Shown: positions 51,924 to 61,355 of the stretch, in pieces
Numbering within the stretch: the stretch's first letter is position 1
Layout of the letters: each line of letters begins with the position of its first letter
Source: SPDF01 sp963699825
GTDB lineage: Bacteria; Gemmatimonadota; Gemmatimonadetes; Gemmatimonadales; GWC2-71-9
Reading direction: 5' to 3'
NCBI GenBank assembly: GCA_963699825.1
Contig: CAVOVI010000001.1
Span: 434,001-498,000, forward strand
Length of the DNA: 64,000 nucleotides
Notes under the pieces: generated by a model
The model's database searches: none
What the model was told of the DNA's origin: nothing
What the model saw: the letters and a program-made list of their open reading frames with translations, nothing else
Made by a program: the position numbers and the translations under genes

Positions 51924-53903
51924 GTGCGCGCAGGCCCGTTCGTCGCAATCTGCCTTCTCGCGGCCCCGCTGGCGGCCCAACAGCCCACGAAGCAGCCGAG
52001 GTTCGCTCCCCCTCCGGTCACCGATCAGTCCCCCTTCCAACGCCTTTCCCTGCCGACCCCAACCACGATCCGGACCGGAAGCGGCATGCCGGGGCGCGAC
52101 TATTGGCAGCAGCGCGCCGACTACGTCATCCGGGCCACGCTGGATACCGTGGCCCGCCGGCTGACCGGCGAGGAGACCATCACCTACGCGAACAACTCCT
52201 CCGACACTCTGCGGTACGTCTGGATCCAGCTGGACCAGAACGTATTCAGCCAATCGAGCCGCGGCGCCGCTATCGTGCCTCCCAACACCCGATTCGGGCC
52301 GCGCGGCGCCGATGGTGGGGTGACGCTGACCCGGGTCGCCGTCGGGGCCCCCGCCGGAGGCGCACGGAAATCGGCGCGTCCCGCCATCGAGGCGTCACAC
52401 CTGGTCAATGGGACCATGATGCGCGTGGACTTGCCCCGCCCACTGCCGCCGGCCGACCGCATCACACTTGAGTTTGCCTGGTCATTTCCCTTCGACACCT
52501 CGATCACGAACCGGATGGGCATCGAGCTGGTGGACAGCAGCTATGTCTTCGAGGTGGCGCAGTGGTATCCGCGCATGGCGGTGTACGACGACGTGCGGGG
52601 CTGGAACACCGAGCAGTATCTCGGGCAGGGAGAGTTCTACCTGGAATATGGCAGCTTCGATGTGAGCCTCACCGTGCCGGCGAACATGATCGTCGGCGCC
52701 ACGGGGGTGCTGCAGAACCCGACCGAGGTGCTGACGGCGCCGCAACGCGCCAGGCTCGCGAAAGCGCGGACCAGCGAGGAGACGGTCGTCATTCGCGGCA
52801 AAGATGAGATCAGCGATCCGGCATCCCGTCCCCGCCCCGCCTCCGGCATGCTGACCTGGCGGTTCCAGGCCGACAGCGTCCGTGACTTTGCCTGGGCCGC
52901 GGCGCGGCACTTCATCTGGGACGCCGTCAGCGTCAATAGCGGGAAGACGCTCGCCATGAGCCTCTATCCCCCATCGGCCGACTCGATCTGGAACCAGTCC
53001 AGTCAGTACGCCAAGTTCGCCATCGAGGCATACTCGAAGCAGTGGTTCCCCTACCCCTACCCCGTGGCGATCAACGTCAACGGTCCCGAGGGCGGGATGG
53101 AATACCCGATGATCGTCTTCTGCGGCAACCGGACGAACGCGCAGGCGCTCTACAGCGTGACTGACCACGAGTTCGGGCACACCTGGTTCCCGATGGTGGT
53201 CGGCAGCAACGAGCGGCTCTATCCGTGGATGGACGAGGGGTTCAACACCTTCATCAATTATTACAACTGGAAGCTGCGCTTTCCCGGCGCCCCGAATCGT
53301 CGGGGCAACACCACCGCCTATGTCGGCTACGCGCTCTCCGGCGGCGAGGTCCCCGCGATGGTTCCCGCCGACCGGGTGCCAAGGCAGTTCCTCGGCCATA
53401 CCGCTTACAACAAGCCCGGAGTGGGCCTCATCGTGCTGCGCGAGCAGATCCTGGGCCCGGACCGGTTCGATCCAGCGTTCCGGGAGTACATCCGGCGATG
53501 GGCCTACAGGCACCCGACGCCCGCCGACTTCTTCCGCACGATGGAGGACGGAGTCGGCGAGGACCTCAGCTGGTTCTGGCGGTCCTGGTTCTACACTACC
53601 GAGACCCTCGACCAGGCCGTGGACTCGATCAAGATCGTCGAGCGTGAGGGAGTCCCACAGTCACGTGTGTACCTGAAGAACGTCGGCCCGATGGTGATGC
53701 CGGTTGACGTGACGCTCTACTTCGACGGGGCGCCGCCGGAGCAGCGCCGGCTGCCGGTCGAGATCTGGTACGGTGGAGACACGTTCACCTTATCGGTGCC
53801 CGGACAGAAGGTGGTGGGTGTGTGGGTGGACCCGCAGGAGGTGTTCCCGGACGTGAACCGGAACAACAATCAAACCGGCCAGGTCCCGGCTTCGACACCG
53901 TAG
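51924..53903 (+). CDS. Exported M1-family aminopeptidase-like metallopeptidase
   Basis: 659 residues from GTG 51924, the only start that keeps the signal peptide (MRAGPFVAICLLAAPLAAQQ). N-terminal beta domain about residues 60-330; catalytic domain with GPEGGMEYPMIVF (the exopeptidase GxMEN position, with Y for N) and zinc motif TDHEFGHTWFPMVVGSNERLYPWMDEGF (HEFGH plus the distal Glu; shown in two parts: TDHEFGHTWFP and WMDEGFNTF). The C-terminal part is short compared with PepN. Secreted peptide degradation is inferred. It is divergent from the M28 peptidase and ends before a strong hairpin. Confidence 0.9.
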   Translation: MRAGPFVAICLLAAPLAAQQPTKQPRFAPPPVTDQSPFQRLSLPTPTTIRTGSGMPGRDYWQQRADYVIRATLDTVARRLTGEETITYANNSSDTLRYVWIQLDQNVFSQSSRGAAIVPPNTRFGPRGADGGVTLTRVAVGAPAGGARKSARPAIEASHLVNGTMMRVDLPRPLPPADRITLEFAWSFPFDTSITNRMGIELVDSSYVFEVAQWYPRMAVYDDVRGWNTEQYLGQGEFYLEYGSFDVSLTVPANMIVGATGVLQNPTEVLTAPQRARLAKARTSEETVVIRGKDEISDPASRPRPASGMLTWRFQADSVRDFAWAAARHFIWDAVSVNSGKTLAMSLYPPSADSIWNQSSQYAKFAIEAYSKQWFPYPYPVAINVNGPEGGMEYPMIVFCGNRTNAQALYSVTDHEFGHTWFPMVVGSNERLYPWMDEGFNTFINYYNWKLRFPGAPNRRGNTTAYVGYALSGGEVPAMVPADRVPRQFLGHTAYNKPGVGLIVLREQILGPDRFDPAFREYIRRWAYRHPTPADFFRTMEDGVGEDLSWFWRSWFYTTETLDQAVDSIKIVEREGVPQSRVYLKNVGPMVMPVDVTLYFDGAPPEQRRLPVEIWYGGDTFTLSVPGQKVVGVWVDPQEVFPDVNRNNNQTGQVPASTP

Positions 53904-53925
53904 TCACCGCTGTGGGATGGAAACG

Positions 53926-53963
53926 CGAACGGGGAGACGCCGACATCGGCGTCTCCCCGTTCG
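53926..53963. terminator. Bidirectional terminator between convergent genes
   Basis: An 18-base perfect inverted repeat (CGAACGGGGAGACGCCGA and its complement) around two central bases, placed 22 bases after the M1 gene stop and 17 bases after the LVIVD gene stop on the other strand. Confidence 0.8.
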
Positions 53964-53980
53964 ACGCGTATCTCCGGTGC

Positions 53981-55156
53981 TCAGGGAACGAGGGACGTGA
54001 TATCGAAGACAAGCAGTGCCGGGTTGGCGGGATTCCTCGCCGCGAACACATAAGTCCGGCCCGCGATTGTCGCCACCGTGGCGGTGTGGAGTCCCTGAGG
54101 CACGACATATGTGGCCAGAAACACTGGCTGGCTGGCGGAGCCGGCAAGGGAGTAGACATGCAGGCCGGCGCTGGGGCCGTTCTCCGCGCTGAAGACGAGC
54201 AGCTTCCCGTCGGCGCTCACCTGGACATCGCTCACCGTGGTGATACCACTGGTGATGATGGAATCAACGAGCACCGGCGCGCCGGCCCCTATCTGCCAGA
54301 TCTTGACCGCGTTGCCCGGCTGGACCCCTCGATTGCCCCACCCTCCGGTGTACCCGTACCCATTCTGGACCCAGAGGTCCGAGGTGTACCGTTCGGGCAC
54401 GTTGTTGCCGCCGCCGATGACGGAGAAGCTCCCCCCGTTGTACCGCAGACGCCAGAACCCGCTCAACATGTCGGACGCGAAGATGTCTCCACCCTGGTAC
54501 TGCATGACGCCCCACACGAACGTGTTCCCGGCTCCGCCCGGCTGGATCCGCGCGAGTTCCCGGCTCGCCAGGTTGCTCGGGAGCGTCCCCGAGATATCGA
54601 GGGCGACGACACCGCCGTTATAGAACGCCGCGTACAGAATCTCCGCACTCTCATCGACCCAGAAGTTGTGGGCGCCGGCGCCGGTAAGGGTGTAGGTCCC
54701 GACCTCAACCGGCGCAGCGAGGTTCGACACGTCGACAACGTGAATGGACCCCGAGCTCGAGGACCCGACACTCCCGGGACCCTCCTCCCCGACGAAGAGG
54801 TACCGCTTGCTGCCGCCGGGCGCGTGATACCACCAGGCGTTGTGCGCGTTGCCACCCGCGGTCTTGATGGAACCGACCAGCTTGGGCAGCTCGATCGTCC
54901 CGCCGGCTGTGCCATTCCCAACATCGTAGATATAGACCCCTTCGTCCCACACACAGAGAAAGGCGAGGCCGTCCCGCACAAATGTGTCGTGAAGCCCGTA
55001 ATTGGCGGGCACGGAAACCGTGCTCACCAATGCGACCTCGCCCGGAGGAGTGGGGCCCGTTCCCGTTTCGCCGGAGCTGGAGCAGCCAGCCAGCGCGATG
55101 AGGCTGGCAGCGGCCGCGGCCTTCACGATGATGGAGCGAGGTTGAACGTGGGTCAT
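53981..55156 (-). CDS. LVIVD-repeat lipoprotein
   Basis: 391 residues from ATG 55156. The N-terminus has a lipoprotein signal with lipobox LAGC (KAAAAASLIALAGCSSSGE). The mature part consists of LVIVD/beta-propeller repeats: GVYIYDVGNGTAGGTIELP, SIHVVDVSNLAAPVEVGTY, GVVALDISGTLP, VKIWQIGAGAP and a final ALLVFDITSLVP. No catalytic motif is apparent. It follows the outer-membrane-type protein by seven bases and probably shares its transcript. Envelope location is inferred; the function is unknown. Confidence 0.85.
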   Translation of the reverse strand: MTHVQPRSIIVKAAAAASLIALAGCSSSGETGTGPTPPGEVALVSTVSVPANYGLHDTFVRDGLAFLCVWDEGVYIYDVGNGTAGGTIELPKLVGSIKTAGGNAHNAWWYHAPGGSKRYLFVGEEGPGSVGSSSSGSIHVVDVSNLAAPVEVGTYTLTGAGAHNFWVDESAEILYAAFYNGGVVALDISGTLPSNLASRELARIQPGGAGNTFVWGVMQYQGGDIFASDMLSGFWRLRYNGGSFSVIGGGNNVPERYTSDLWVQNGYGYTGGWGNRGVQPGNAVKIWQIGAGAPVLVDSIITSGITTVSDVQVSADGKLLVFSAENGPSAGLHVYSLAGSASQPVFLATYVVPQGLHTATVATIAGRTYVFAARNPANPALLVFDITSLVP

Positions 55157-55163
55157 CGCGATC

Positions 55164-56405
55164 TCAGTGTTGATGTGAACCGGTTGTTCGGGCCTGGGCG
55201 TCCTCGGAGACCCCGTACCGGCCCATCCGGTGCGTGAATGCCGTCCGTCCAATCCCGACCGTCAGTCCGAGGCTCACGCCCCAGAACGTCGTGCCATCGT
55301 ACCAGAGTGCCGGGTCGAAGACCCCCAGCGCCCACCTGTGGACACAGTCACGTAGGAGACCTCTACGAATGGACGGAGGCGCGCCACGCCGCCTCCGGCC
55401 AGCAGGTCCCGACCGATGCCGATGGTGTTCAGCGTCCACTGCGTGGTCCCCAGGATCGCATCCTCGAGGTGGGGCCGGACGCTGCGCGTCGGTCGCCCAT
55501 AGATCCGTTCTTCTTCCGGCCGCTTGGTACTCTCGAACTGGTAGTACAGCCGCGTGGCGCCGAGATCCCAGGACGCCTCGGCGAGAAACGAGTTGAAGGT
55601 GAACAGTCCGTCGCCTTCGCTGGTTTCCGCCCACTCTGCCAACGCGTAGAACGGGTGACCGCCGAGCGGCCGCGTCCACTGCGCCGACGCATGCCACTTG
55701 GTTTGATCGGTACCGGATCCGGCGCGGTGTTCGGGCGACTGCACTGAGGCATAGGACGCCTCGAGCTGCAGCCCCTGCACAGGGAAGGCCGTGAGGCGCG
55801 TCGACCAGGAATCGCCGAACCGGTTGAAGTTGGGCGACTCCTGCGGGTACTCGGGCTCGTCTCCGTTGAAGAGCGACACCTCCACCATCACCGGTCCCGC
55901 GAGCACGCCACCTGTCAGCACGGCGCGCTCCAGGATCTGGCTCCAGTGGTGATTGACGGGATACCGAAGGGTCAGCCGGTCGGACGGGATCGTCGCTCCC
56001 GAAGGCCGCGAACCCCTTGCCGGCACTCAGGGAGAACTCCGTCTTCCCGACGTGTCCCACGCCGGACACCATCAACTCGTGAATGATCGTGTGGGGGTGG
56101 CGCCGGTCGACGAAGCCCTCGCCCCAGCCACCGATGGTCAATTCACCGTCAGGGATGGTCCAGGCTTCGAAATTGACCGTCGAGGTGACACGCAGGGCAC
56201 GGTCGTACGCCGTCGCGTGGGCCATCAGCATCGGCTGGACCAGCCGGATCTGCGTGGCGTCTCCGCCGAGGGGCTCGCCGCTGGAATAGGTACCGACGAC
56301 GATGCCCCGGCCGGCGAGGGTGGCGGAGGTCGAGCCGCCCTGCCCGCGCAGGGTGGCGGGCAGGGCGGCAAGGGCGAGCGCGAGAACGGCGGCGGTGCGG
56401 ATCAG
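55164..56405 (-). CDS. Outer-membrane beta-barrel-like protein (frameshifted)
   Basis: About 412 residues after correction. A signal peptide (IRTAAVLALALAALPATLRGQ) follows a CTG at 56405 that overlaps the sdhB stop, so the start codon is uncertain. The body is rich in amphipathic strands with aromatic ends, such as RLTAFPVQGLQLEASYASVQ and ATRLYYQFES, and ends with the barrel-like LWYDGTTFWGVSLGLTVGIG. One extra base near 55985 and a two-base insertion (or one-base loss) near 55340-55348 break the frame. I recognise no specific family; a small barrel or porin-like protein is inferred. It lies between sdhB and the LVIVD lipoprotein. Confidence 0.62.
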   Translation of the reverse strand: MIRTAAVLALALAALPATLRGQGGSTSATLAGRGIVVGTYSSGEPLGGDATQIRLVQPMLMAHATAYDRALRVTSTVNFEAWTIPDGELTIGGWGEGFVDRRHPHTIIHELMVSGVGHVGKTEFSLSAGKGFAAFGSDDPVRPADPSVSRQSPLEPDPGARRADRWRARGTGDGGGVALQRRRARVPAGVAQLQPVRRFLVDAPHGLPCAGAAARGVLCLSAVARTPRRIRYRSNQVACVGAVDAAARRSPVLRVGRVGGNQRRRRTVHLQLVSRRGVLGSRRHAAVLPVREYQAAGRRTDLWATDAQRPAPPRGCDPGDHAVDAEHHRHRSGPAGRRRRGAPPSIRRGLLRDCVHRWALGVFDPALWYDGTTFWGVSLGLTVGIGRTAFTHRMGRYGVSEDAQARTTGSHQH

Positions 56406-57177
56406 GGTCCCGCCGCCCCGGCCGTTTCCGGACGCGCGCGGAGCGCGGCGACGCGGAAGTCGCGGTTCATCTGGGCGATCGTCTCGAGGCTGATGCTCTT
56501 GGGGCAGGCCGCCGTGCACTCCCCGTAGTTGGTGCACCCACCGAAGCCCTCGAGGTCCATCTGGGTGACCATGCCGAGGGCGCGGCGATCCCGCTCCGGC
56601 TGGCCCTGGGGCAGGAGGCCCAGGTGCGAGACCTTCGCTGCCGTGAAGAGCATGGCGGAGGCGTTGGGACAGGCCGCCACGCAGGCGCCGCATCCGATGC
56701 ACTGCGCGGCATCCATCGCGCTCTCGGCGTCCTGCTTCGGCGACGAGGATGGCGTGCGCGTCGGGCGCGTTGCCGGTGGCGATGCTGACGAACCCTCCGG
56801 CCTGGATGATCCGATCGAGGGGCGAACGGTCCACGATCAGGTCGCGCAGCACCGGGAAGGCCCGGGCCCGCCACGGCTCGATCACGATCTCGTCGCCGTC
56901 CTTGAAGCTGCGCATGTGCAGCTGGCAGGTGGCCGTCCCCGCCATCGGGCCGTGGGCGACGCCGTTGATCATCACGCCGCACGACCCGCAGATGCCCTCG
57001 CGACAGTCGTGGTCGAACGCGATCGGCCGCTTCGCCCTTGTCGATCAGCCCCTCGTTGACGACGTCCAGCATTTCGAGGAACGACATGTCGGGGCTGACG
57101 TCGCGGGCCTCGTAGCGGACCAGGCGGCCCGGGGCGCCGGCACCCGGCTGGCGCCACACGTGCAGGGTCAGGTTCAT
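56402..57177 (-). CDS. sdhB: Succinate dehydrogenase iron-sulfur subunit (two one-base frameshifts)
   Basis: Relays electrons from flavin to menaquinone. Start ATG 57177 overlaps the sdhA stop by one base. [2Fe-2S] ligands lie in DCREGICGSCGVM; [4Fe-4S] and [3Fe-4S] ligands in CIGCGACVAACPNAS and the later GCTNYGECTAACPKSI. Breaks near 57026 and 56738 each need one base removed, restoring KGEAPIAFDHDCREG and VAKQDAESAMDAAQC. Corrected length is 257 residues, the shorter B. subtilis/Wolinella-like type. Confidence 0.94.
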
Positions 57178-59097
57178 CACTTGTAGCTCCGCGTGGCGAG
57201 CTCGATGTTCTCGTAGTCCAGCGGTTCGATGTGCCGGACGGGTGGGGTGTCGTCGCCGGTGTATTCCCAGGCGGCCACGTGTGCAAACCGAGCGTCGTCG
57301 CGCTTCGCTTCGCCGTCGGCCGTCTGGTATTCGGTCCGGAAGTGCCCGCCGCACGACTCTTCCCGCTCCAGGGCGTCGCGGCACATCAGCTCCGCGAACT
57401 CCATGAAGTCGGCCACCCGCCCCGCCTTCTCGAGCGACTGGTTCAGTTCTTCGCCGGTCCCCAGGACCTTCACGTCGCGCCAGAACTCGGCACGCAGTTC
57501 CGGGATCCTGGCGAGCGCGGTACGCAGGCCTTCGGCGTTACGGGCCATCCCACAGTGTTCCCACAACAGCAGGCCAAGCTCACGATGGAAGGAATCGACG
57601 GTGCGGGTTCCCTGCACCGCGAGCAGCCGGGCGATTCGGTCGCTCACCTGGCCGACCACCGCGCGTGCCGCCGGATGCGTCCCGTCCACCGGGGCGAACT
57701 TGCGGGTCGCGATGTAGTTCCCGATGGTGTACGGCAGCACGAAGTAGCCGTCGGCCAGCCCCTGCATCAGCGCGCTGGCTCCGAGGCGGTTGGCACCGTG
57801 ATCCGAGAAGTTGGCCTCGCCGATGACGAAGAGGCCGTCGATCGTCCCCATCAGGTTGTAGTCCACCCAGAGGCCGCCCATCGTGTAGTGGACGGCGGGA
57901 TAGATGCGCATCGGGACCTTGTACGGATTCTCGTCCGTAATGCGCTCATACATCTCGAAGAGATTGCCGTACCGCTCGCGAATGGTGTCCTCGCCGAGCC
58001 GGGCGATGGCATCCGCGAAGTCGAGGTACACGCCGCGCCCACCGGGCCCGACCCCCCGCCCTTCGTCGCAGACTTCCTTCGCCGAGCGGGACGAGATGTC
58101 CCGCGGCGCCAGGTTCCCGAAGCTCGGATACTTCCGTTCGAGGTAGTAGTCGCGCTCGGCCTCGGGAATCTCTCCCGGTGCACGATGATCCCCCTTCTTC
58201 TTCGGCACCCAGACCCGGCCATCGTTGCGGAGCGACTCGCTCATGAGGGTGAGCTTCGACTGGTGGTCGCCCGCGACGGGAATGCAGGTCGGGTGGATCT
58301 GGGTGAAGCAGGGGTTCGCGAACGCCGCTCCCCGCTTGTACGCCCGGTACGCGGCGGTGACGTTGCAGCCCTTCGCATTGGTCGAGAGGTAGAAGACGTT
58401 GCCGTAGCCTCCGGTGCCCAGCACCACCGCGTCGCCGAACCAGGTGTCGATCTTGCCGGTCACCATGTCCCGGGTCACGATGCCGCGCGCCTGCCCGTCG
58501 ATGACGATCAGGTCCAGCATCTCGCTCCGCGAATGCATCGTCACCTTGCCGGCGGCAATCTGTCGCTCCAGCGCGCTATACGCGCCGAGCAGCAGCTGCT
58601 GGCCGGTCTGCCCGCGCGCATAGAAGGTGCGCGAGACCTGCGCCCCACCGAACGACCGGTTGGCGAGCAGCCCGCCGTATTCCCGCGCGAAGGGCACACC
58701 CTGCGCCACGCACTGGTCGATGATGTTCACGCTCACCTGCGCCAGGCGGTAGACGTTGGCCTCGCGGGAGCGGAAGTCGCCGCCCTTGACGGTGTCGTAG
58801 AAGAGGCGCCAGATGCTGTCGCCGTCGTTCGGGTAGTTCTTGGCGGCGTTGATGCCGCCCTGCGCGGCGATGCTGTGCGCCCGACGGGGGGAGTCCTGGT
58901 AGCAGAAGCAGTGGACGTTGTAGCCGAGCTCGCCCGAGGGTCGCCGCCGCGGAGCCGCCGGCGAGGCCGGAGCCGACGATGAGGACGGTGTGCTTCCGCT
59001 TGTTGGCCGGGTTCACCAGCTTGAGGTCGAACTTGTGCTCGTCCCATTTCTGGGCCAGCGGGCCGGCCGGAACGTTCGGCTTGAGGTCGATGCTCAC
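57177..59097 (-). CDS. sdhA: Succinate dehydrogenase flavoprotein subunit (frameshifted by one base)
   Basis: FAD-containing catalytic subunit. Start GTG 59097 overlaps the sdhC stop by four bases. FAD-binding VLIVGSGLAGGSAAATLG; one extra base near 58933 breaks the frame before ELGYNVHCFCYQDSPRRAHS, which contains the flavin-linking His region SIAAQGGINAAKN. Substrate residues are in CFTQIHPTCIPV and the Arg-bearing RDISSRSAKEV; YTMGGLWVDYN and GANRLGASALMQG follow. Corrected length is 639 residues. Confidence 0.95.
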
Positions 59098-59756
59098 CGC
59101 AACATCCCCCCGAGAATGGCCGACGGGATCGCGATAAACCCGAGCGACACGATGAGCGCCACGACGGTCGCGAGGACCCGGCGGGCGGTATTGAAGCGGG
59201 GGTGGTTCCATCCCATCGTCTGGAAGAAGCTCCAGATGCCGTGACTCAGGTGCGCGAGCAGCGCCACCATGGACACGATGTAGAACAGCGCCACCCACGG
59301 GACCTGGAAGGAGCTGATCACGTTGCTGTAGACATCGGTGTGGCTGAAGGTGTAGCCGGGATGAATAGTGCCGGTGGTGAGGTGCAGCAGGTGGAAGACG
59401 ATGAAGGCGAGCAGGAGGATGCCGCCCACCCGCATCAGCCGCGCCGCCAGGGTCGAGGCCTGGGCCACCTGCTTCGTGTACGCGACCGGACGGCTCACCT
59501 GATTCAGCCGGATGAGGGTCAGGGCGGCCCAGATGTGGAGGCCGACCGCCGTGAGCAGAGTCAGGCGCACCGTCCAGAGCACGACAGCGCTGCTCTTCAG
59601 GAGCGCCCCGTAGGCGTTCAGCATCTCGGGTCCCTTGAAGACCAGCAGGTTGCCCGCAGCATGCCCGGTCACGAACCCGACCAGCAACAACCCGGTCACG
59701 GCCATGATGACCTTTCGGCCGACCGTGGACCGCGCAAACCCGCTCGGTGTGCTCAT
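59094..59756 (-). CDS. sdhC: Succinate dehydrogenase cytochrome b558 subunit
   Basis: Single large membrane anchor with five helices (220 residues), the di-heme b type found with menaquinone, so no sdhD is expected. Histidines that could bind heme are in VGFVTGHAAGNLLVF, AVGLHIWAAL, LLAFIVFHLLHLTTG and LLAHLSHGIWSFFQTMG. Its ATG overlaps the mdh stop by four bases. Confidence 0.9.
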   Translation of the reverse strand: MSTPSGFARSTVGRKVIMAVTGLLLVGFVTGHAAGNLLVFKGPEMLNAYGALLKSSAVVLWTVRLTLLTAVGLHIWAALTLIRLNQVSRPVAYTKQVAQASTLAARLMRVGGILLLAFIVFHLLHLTTGTIHPGYTFSHTDVYSNVISSFQVPWVALFYIVSMVALLAHLSHGIWSFFQTMGWNHPRFNTARRVLATVVALIVSLGFIAIPSAILGGMLR

Positions 59757-60680
59757 CCGATCGCTACCATCGTCTCGCGAACGGCCGCGGCCGACGCGTG
59801 CAGGTCCTTCCGCTCGGCGTCGGTCAGCGCGACCTCGATGATCGCCTCAAGACCGCGCCGGCCCAGCTTGCACGGCACGCCGCAGAACACGTCCTTCAGG
59901 CCGTATTCGCCGGTGAGCCACGCCGCAGCAGGGGAGGATGCGCTTCTTGTCCAGCGCGATGGCCTCGACCATCTGCACGGCGGCCGCGCTCGGCGCGTAG
60001 TAGGCGGAGCCGGTCTTGAGGAGACCGACAATTTCTGCCCCGCCCTTCCGGGTGCGGTCCACGATCGCGTCGAGCTTGTCCTGCGCAATCAGCTGGGTGA
60101 CCGGAATGCCCGAGACGGTGGTGTAGGAAATCAGCGGGACCATCGTGTCGCCGTGGCCGCCAAGCACCATCGCCTGGATGTCCTCGACGGAGACATCCAT
60201 GGCCTCGGCCAGGAACGAGCGGTACCGGGCGGTGTCGAGCACACCGGCCATGCCGATGACTCGCTCACGCGGGAACCCCGACTCCTTCATCGCGACGTGG
60301 CACATCACGTCGAGCGGGTTCGAGACAACAATGATGATGCTTTGAGGAGCGACACGCTTGATCTCACGGGCCACCGAGCCGACGATGCCGGCATTCGTCT
60401 TGACCAGATCGTCCCGGCTCATCCCCGGCTTTCGCGCGATCCCGGCCGTGACGATGAAGACCTCCGCCCCCGCCGCCTCATCGTAGCCATTCGAGCCCAC
60501 GATCCTGGTATCGAATCCCTCGATCGGCGCCGACTCCCACTGGTCGAGTCCCTTGCCCTGCGGGACCCCTTCGACGACATCGATCATGACGACAGTGCGG
60601 GCGAGATTCTTCTCGGCGAGGCGCTGGGCGGCGGTGGCGCCGACATGGCCGGCGCCGACAACGGCGATCTTCTGCAGCAT
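59753..60680 (-). CDS. mdh: Malate dehydrogenase, LDH-like (frameshifted by one base)
   Basis: NAD-dependent oxidation of malate. ATG 60680 (MLQKIAVVGAGHVGATAAQR). Substrate Arg residues lie in GIARKPGMSRDDLV, Asn in VVSNPLDVMCHVA and catalytic His in VLGGHGDTMVPLISY. The frame breaks near 59926 (one extra base) and continues AAWLTGEYGLKDVFCGVPC. Corrected length is 308 residues. First gene of mdh-sdhC-sdhA-sdhB, an arrangement that groups two adjacent TCA steps. Confidence 0.95.
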
Positions 60681-60770
60681 TGGTTGTAGAGTCCCAGGTC
60701 AGGGTCTGGAGGAATTGGAGCCAGCCCGAAAGCTAAAGACCCGATGGCCTCGCTCAAAGGGCGCTATTCA

Positions 60771-61298
60771 TCAACGCCGGCGTCGGCTCCGCTTCTTCTT
60801 GGCAGGTGTCTCGACAGGCTCGAGTTCCGGCTTCACCTCCGGAACAGGCGCGCCAATTCTACGCAAACCTTCATAAAGCACGACACTCACCGCATTAGCG
60901 AGATTCAAGCTTCGCACTTCCCCCGGCATTGGGATCTTGAAACAGCGATCCGGATGCTTCTCGAGGATCCGCGCGGGCATGCCGTCCGTCTCGTTGCCGA
61001 AGACGAGCACACTGTTCCAGGCGAATGGCGCCTCGGAAAGGTCCCGGGTGGCATTGGCAGAGAAGTACAGCGTCCGGTCACGGGCGATCGCGTCACGGAA
61101 CGCGAACCAGTCCGGGTGGACCCAGAGGTCCACCTTGTCCCAGTAGTCCAGGCCGGCGCGCTTGACCTCCTTGTCGTCCACCGAGAAACCGAGCGGCTCG
61201 ATGAGGTGCAGCGGGGCGCCGGCCGCAGCACAGAGCCGGGCGATGTTGCCGGTGTTCGGCGGGATCCGGGGTTCGATGAGCGCGACGTGCAGGGCCAT
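60771..61298 (-). CDS. trmL: tRNA (cytidine/uridine-2'-O-)-methyltransferase, TrmL type
   Basis: SPOUT-fold methyltransferase that modifies the wobble base of leucine tRNAs. 175 residues. SAM-knot motifs: ALIEPRIPPNTGNIARLCAA, VLVFGNETDGMP and the C-terminal KIPMPGEVRSLNLANAVSVV. The last 20 residues (PAKKKRSRRRR) form a basic tail not typical of the family. It is separated from mdh by 90 bases and from moaA by 57 bases. Confidence 0.92.
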   Translation of the reverse strand: MALHVALIEPRIPPNTGNIARLCAAAGAPLHLIEPLGFSVDDKEVKRAGLDYWDKVDLWVHPDWFAFRDAIARDRTLYFSANATRDLSEAPFAWNSVLVFGNETDGMPARILEKHPDRCFKIPMPGEVRSLNLANAVSVVLYEGLRRIGAPVPEVKPELEPVETPAKKKRSRRRR

Positions 61299-61355
61299 GG
61301 ATGGAAGACTCCGTGATAGTCCGTCGGGAGACGGGGTGAGCGCCGTCGATCGGTG

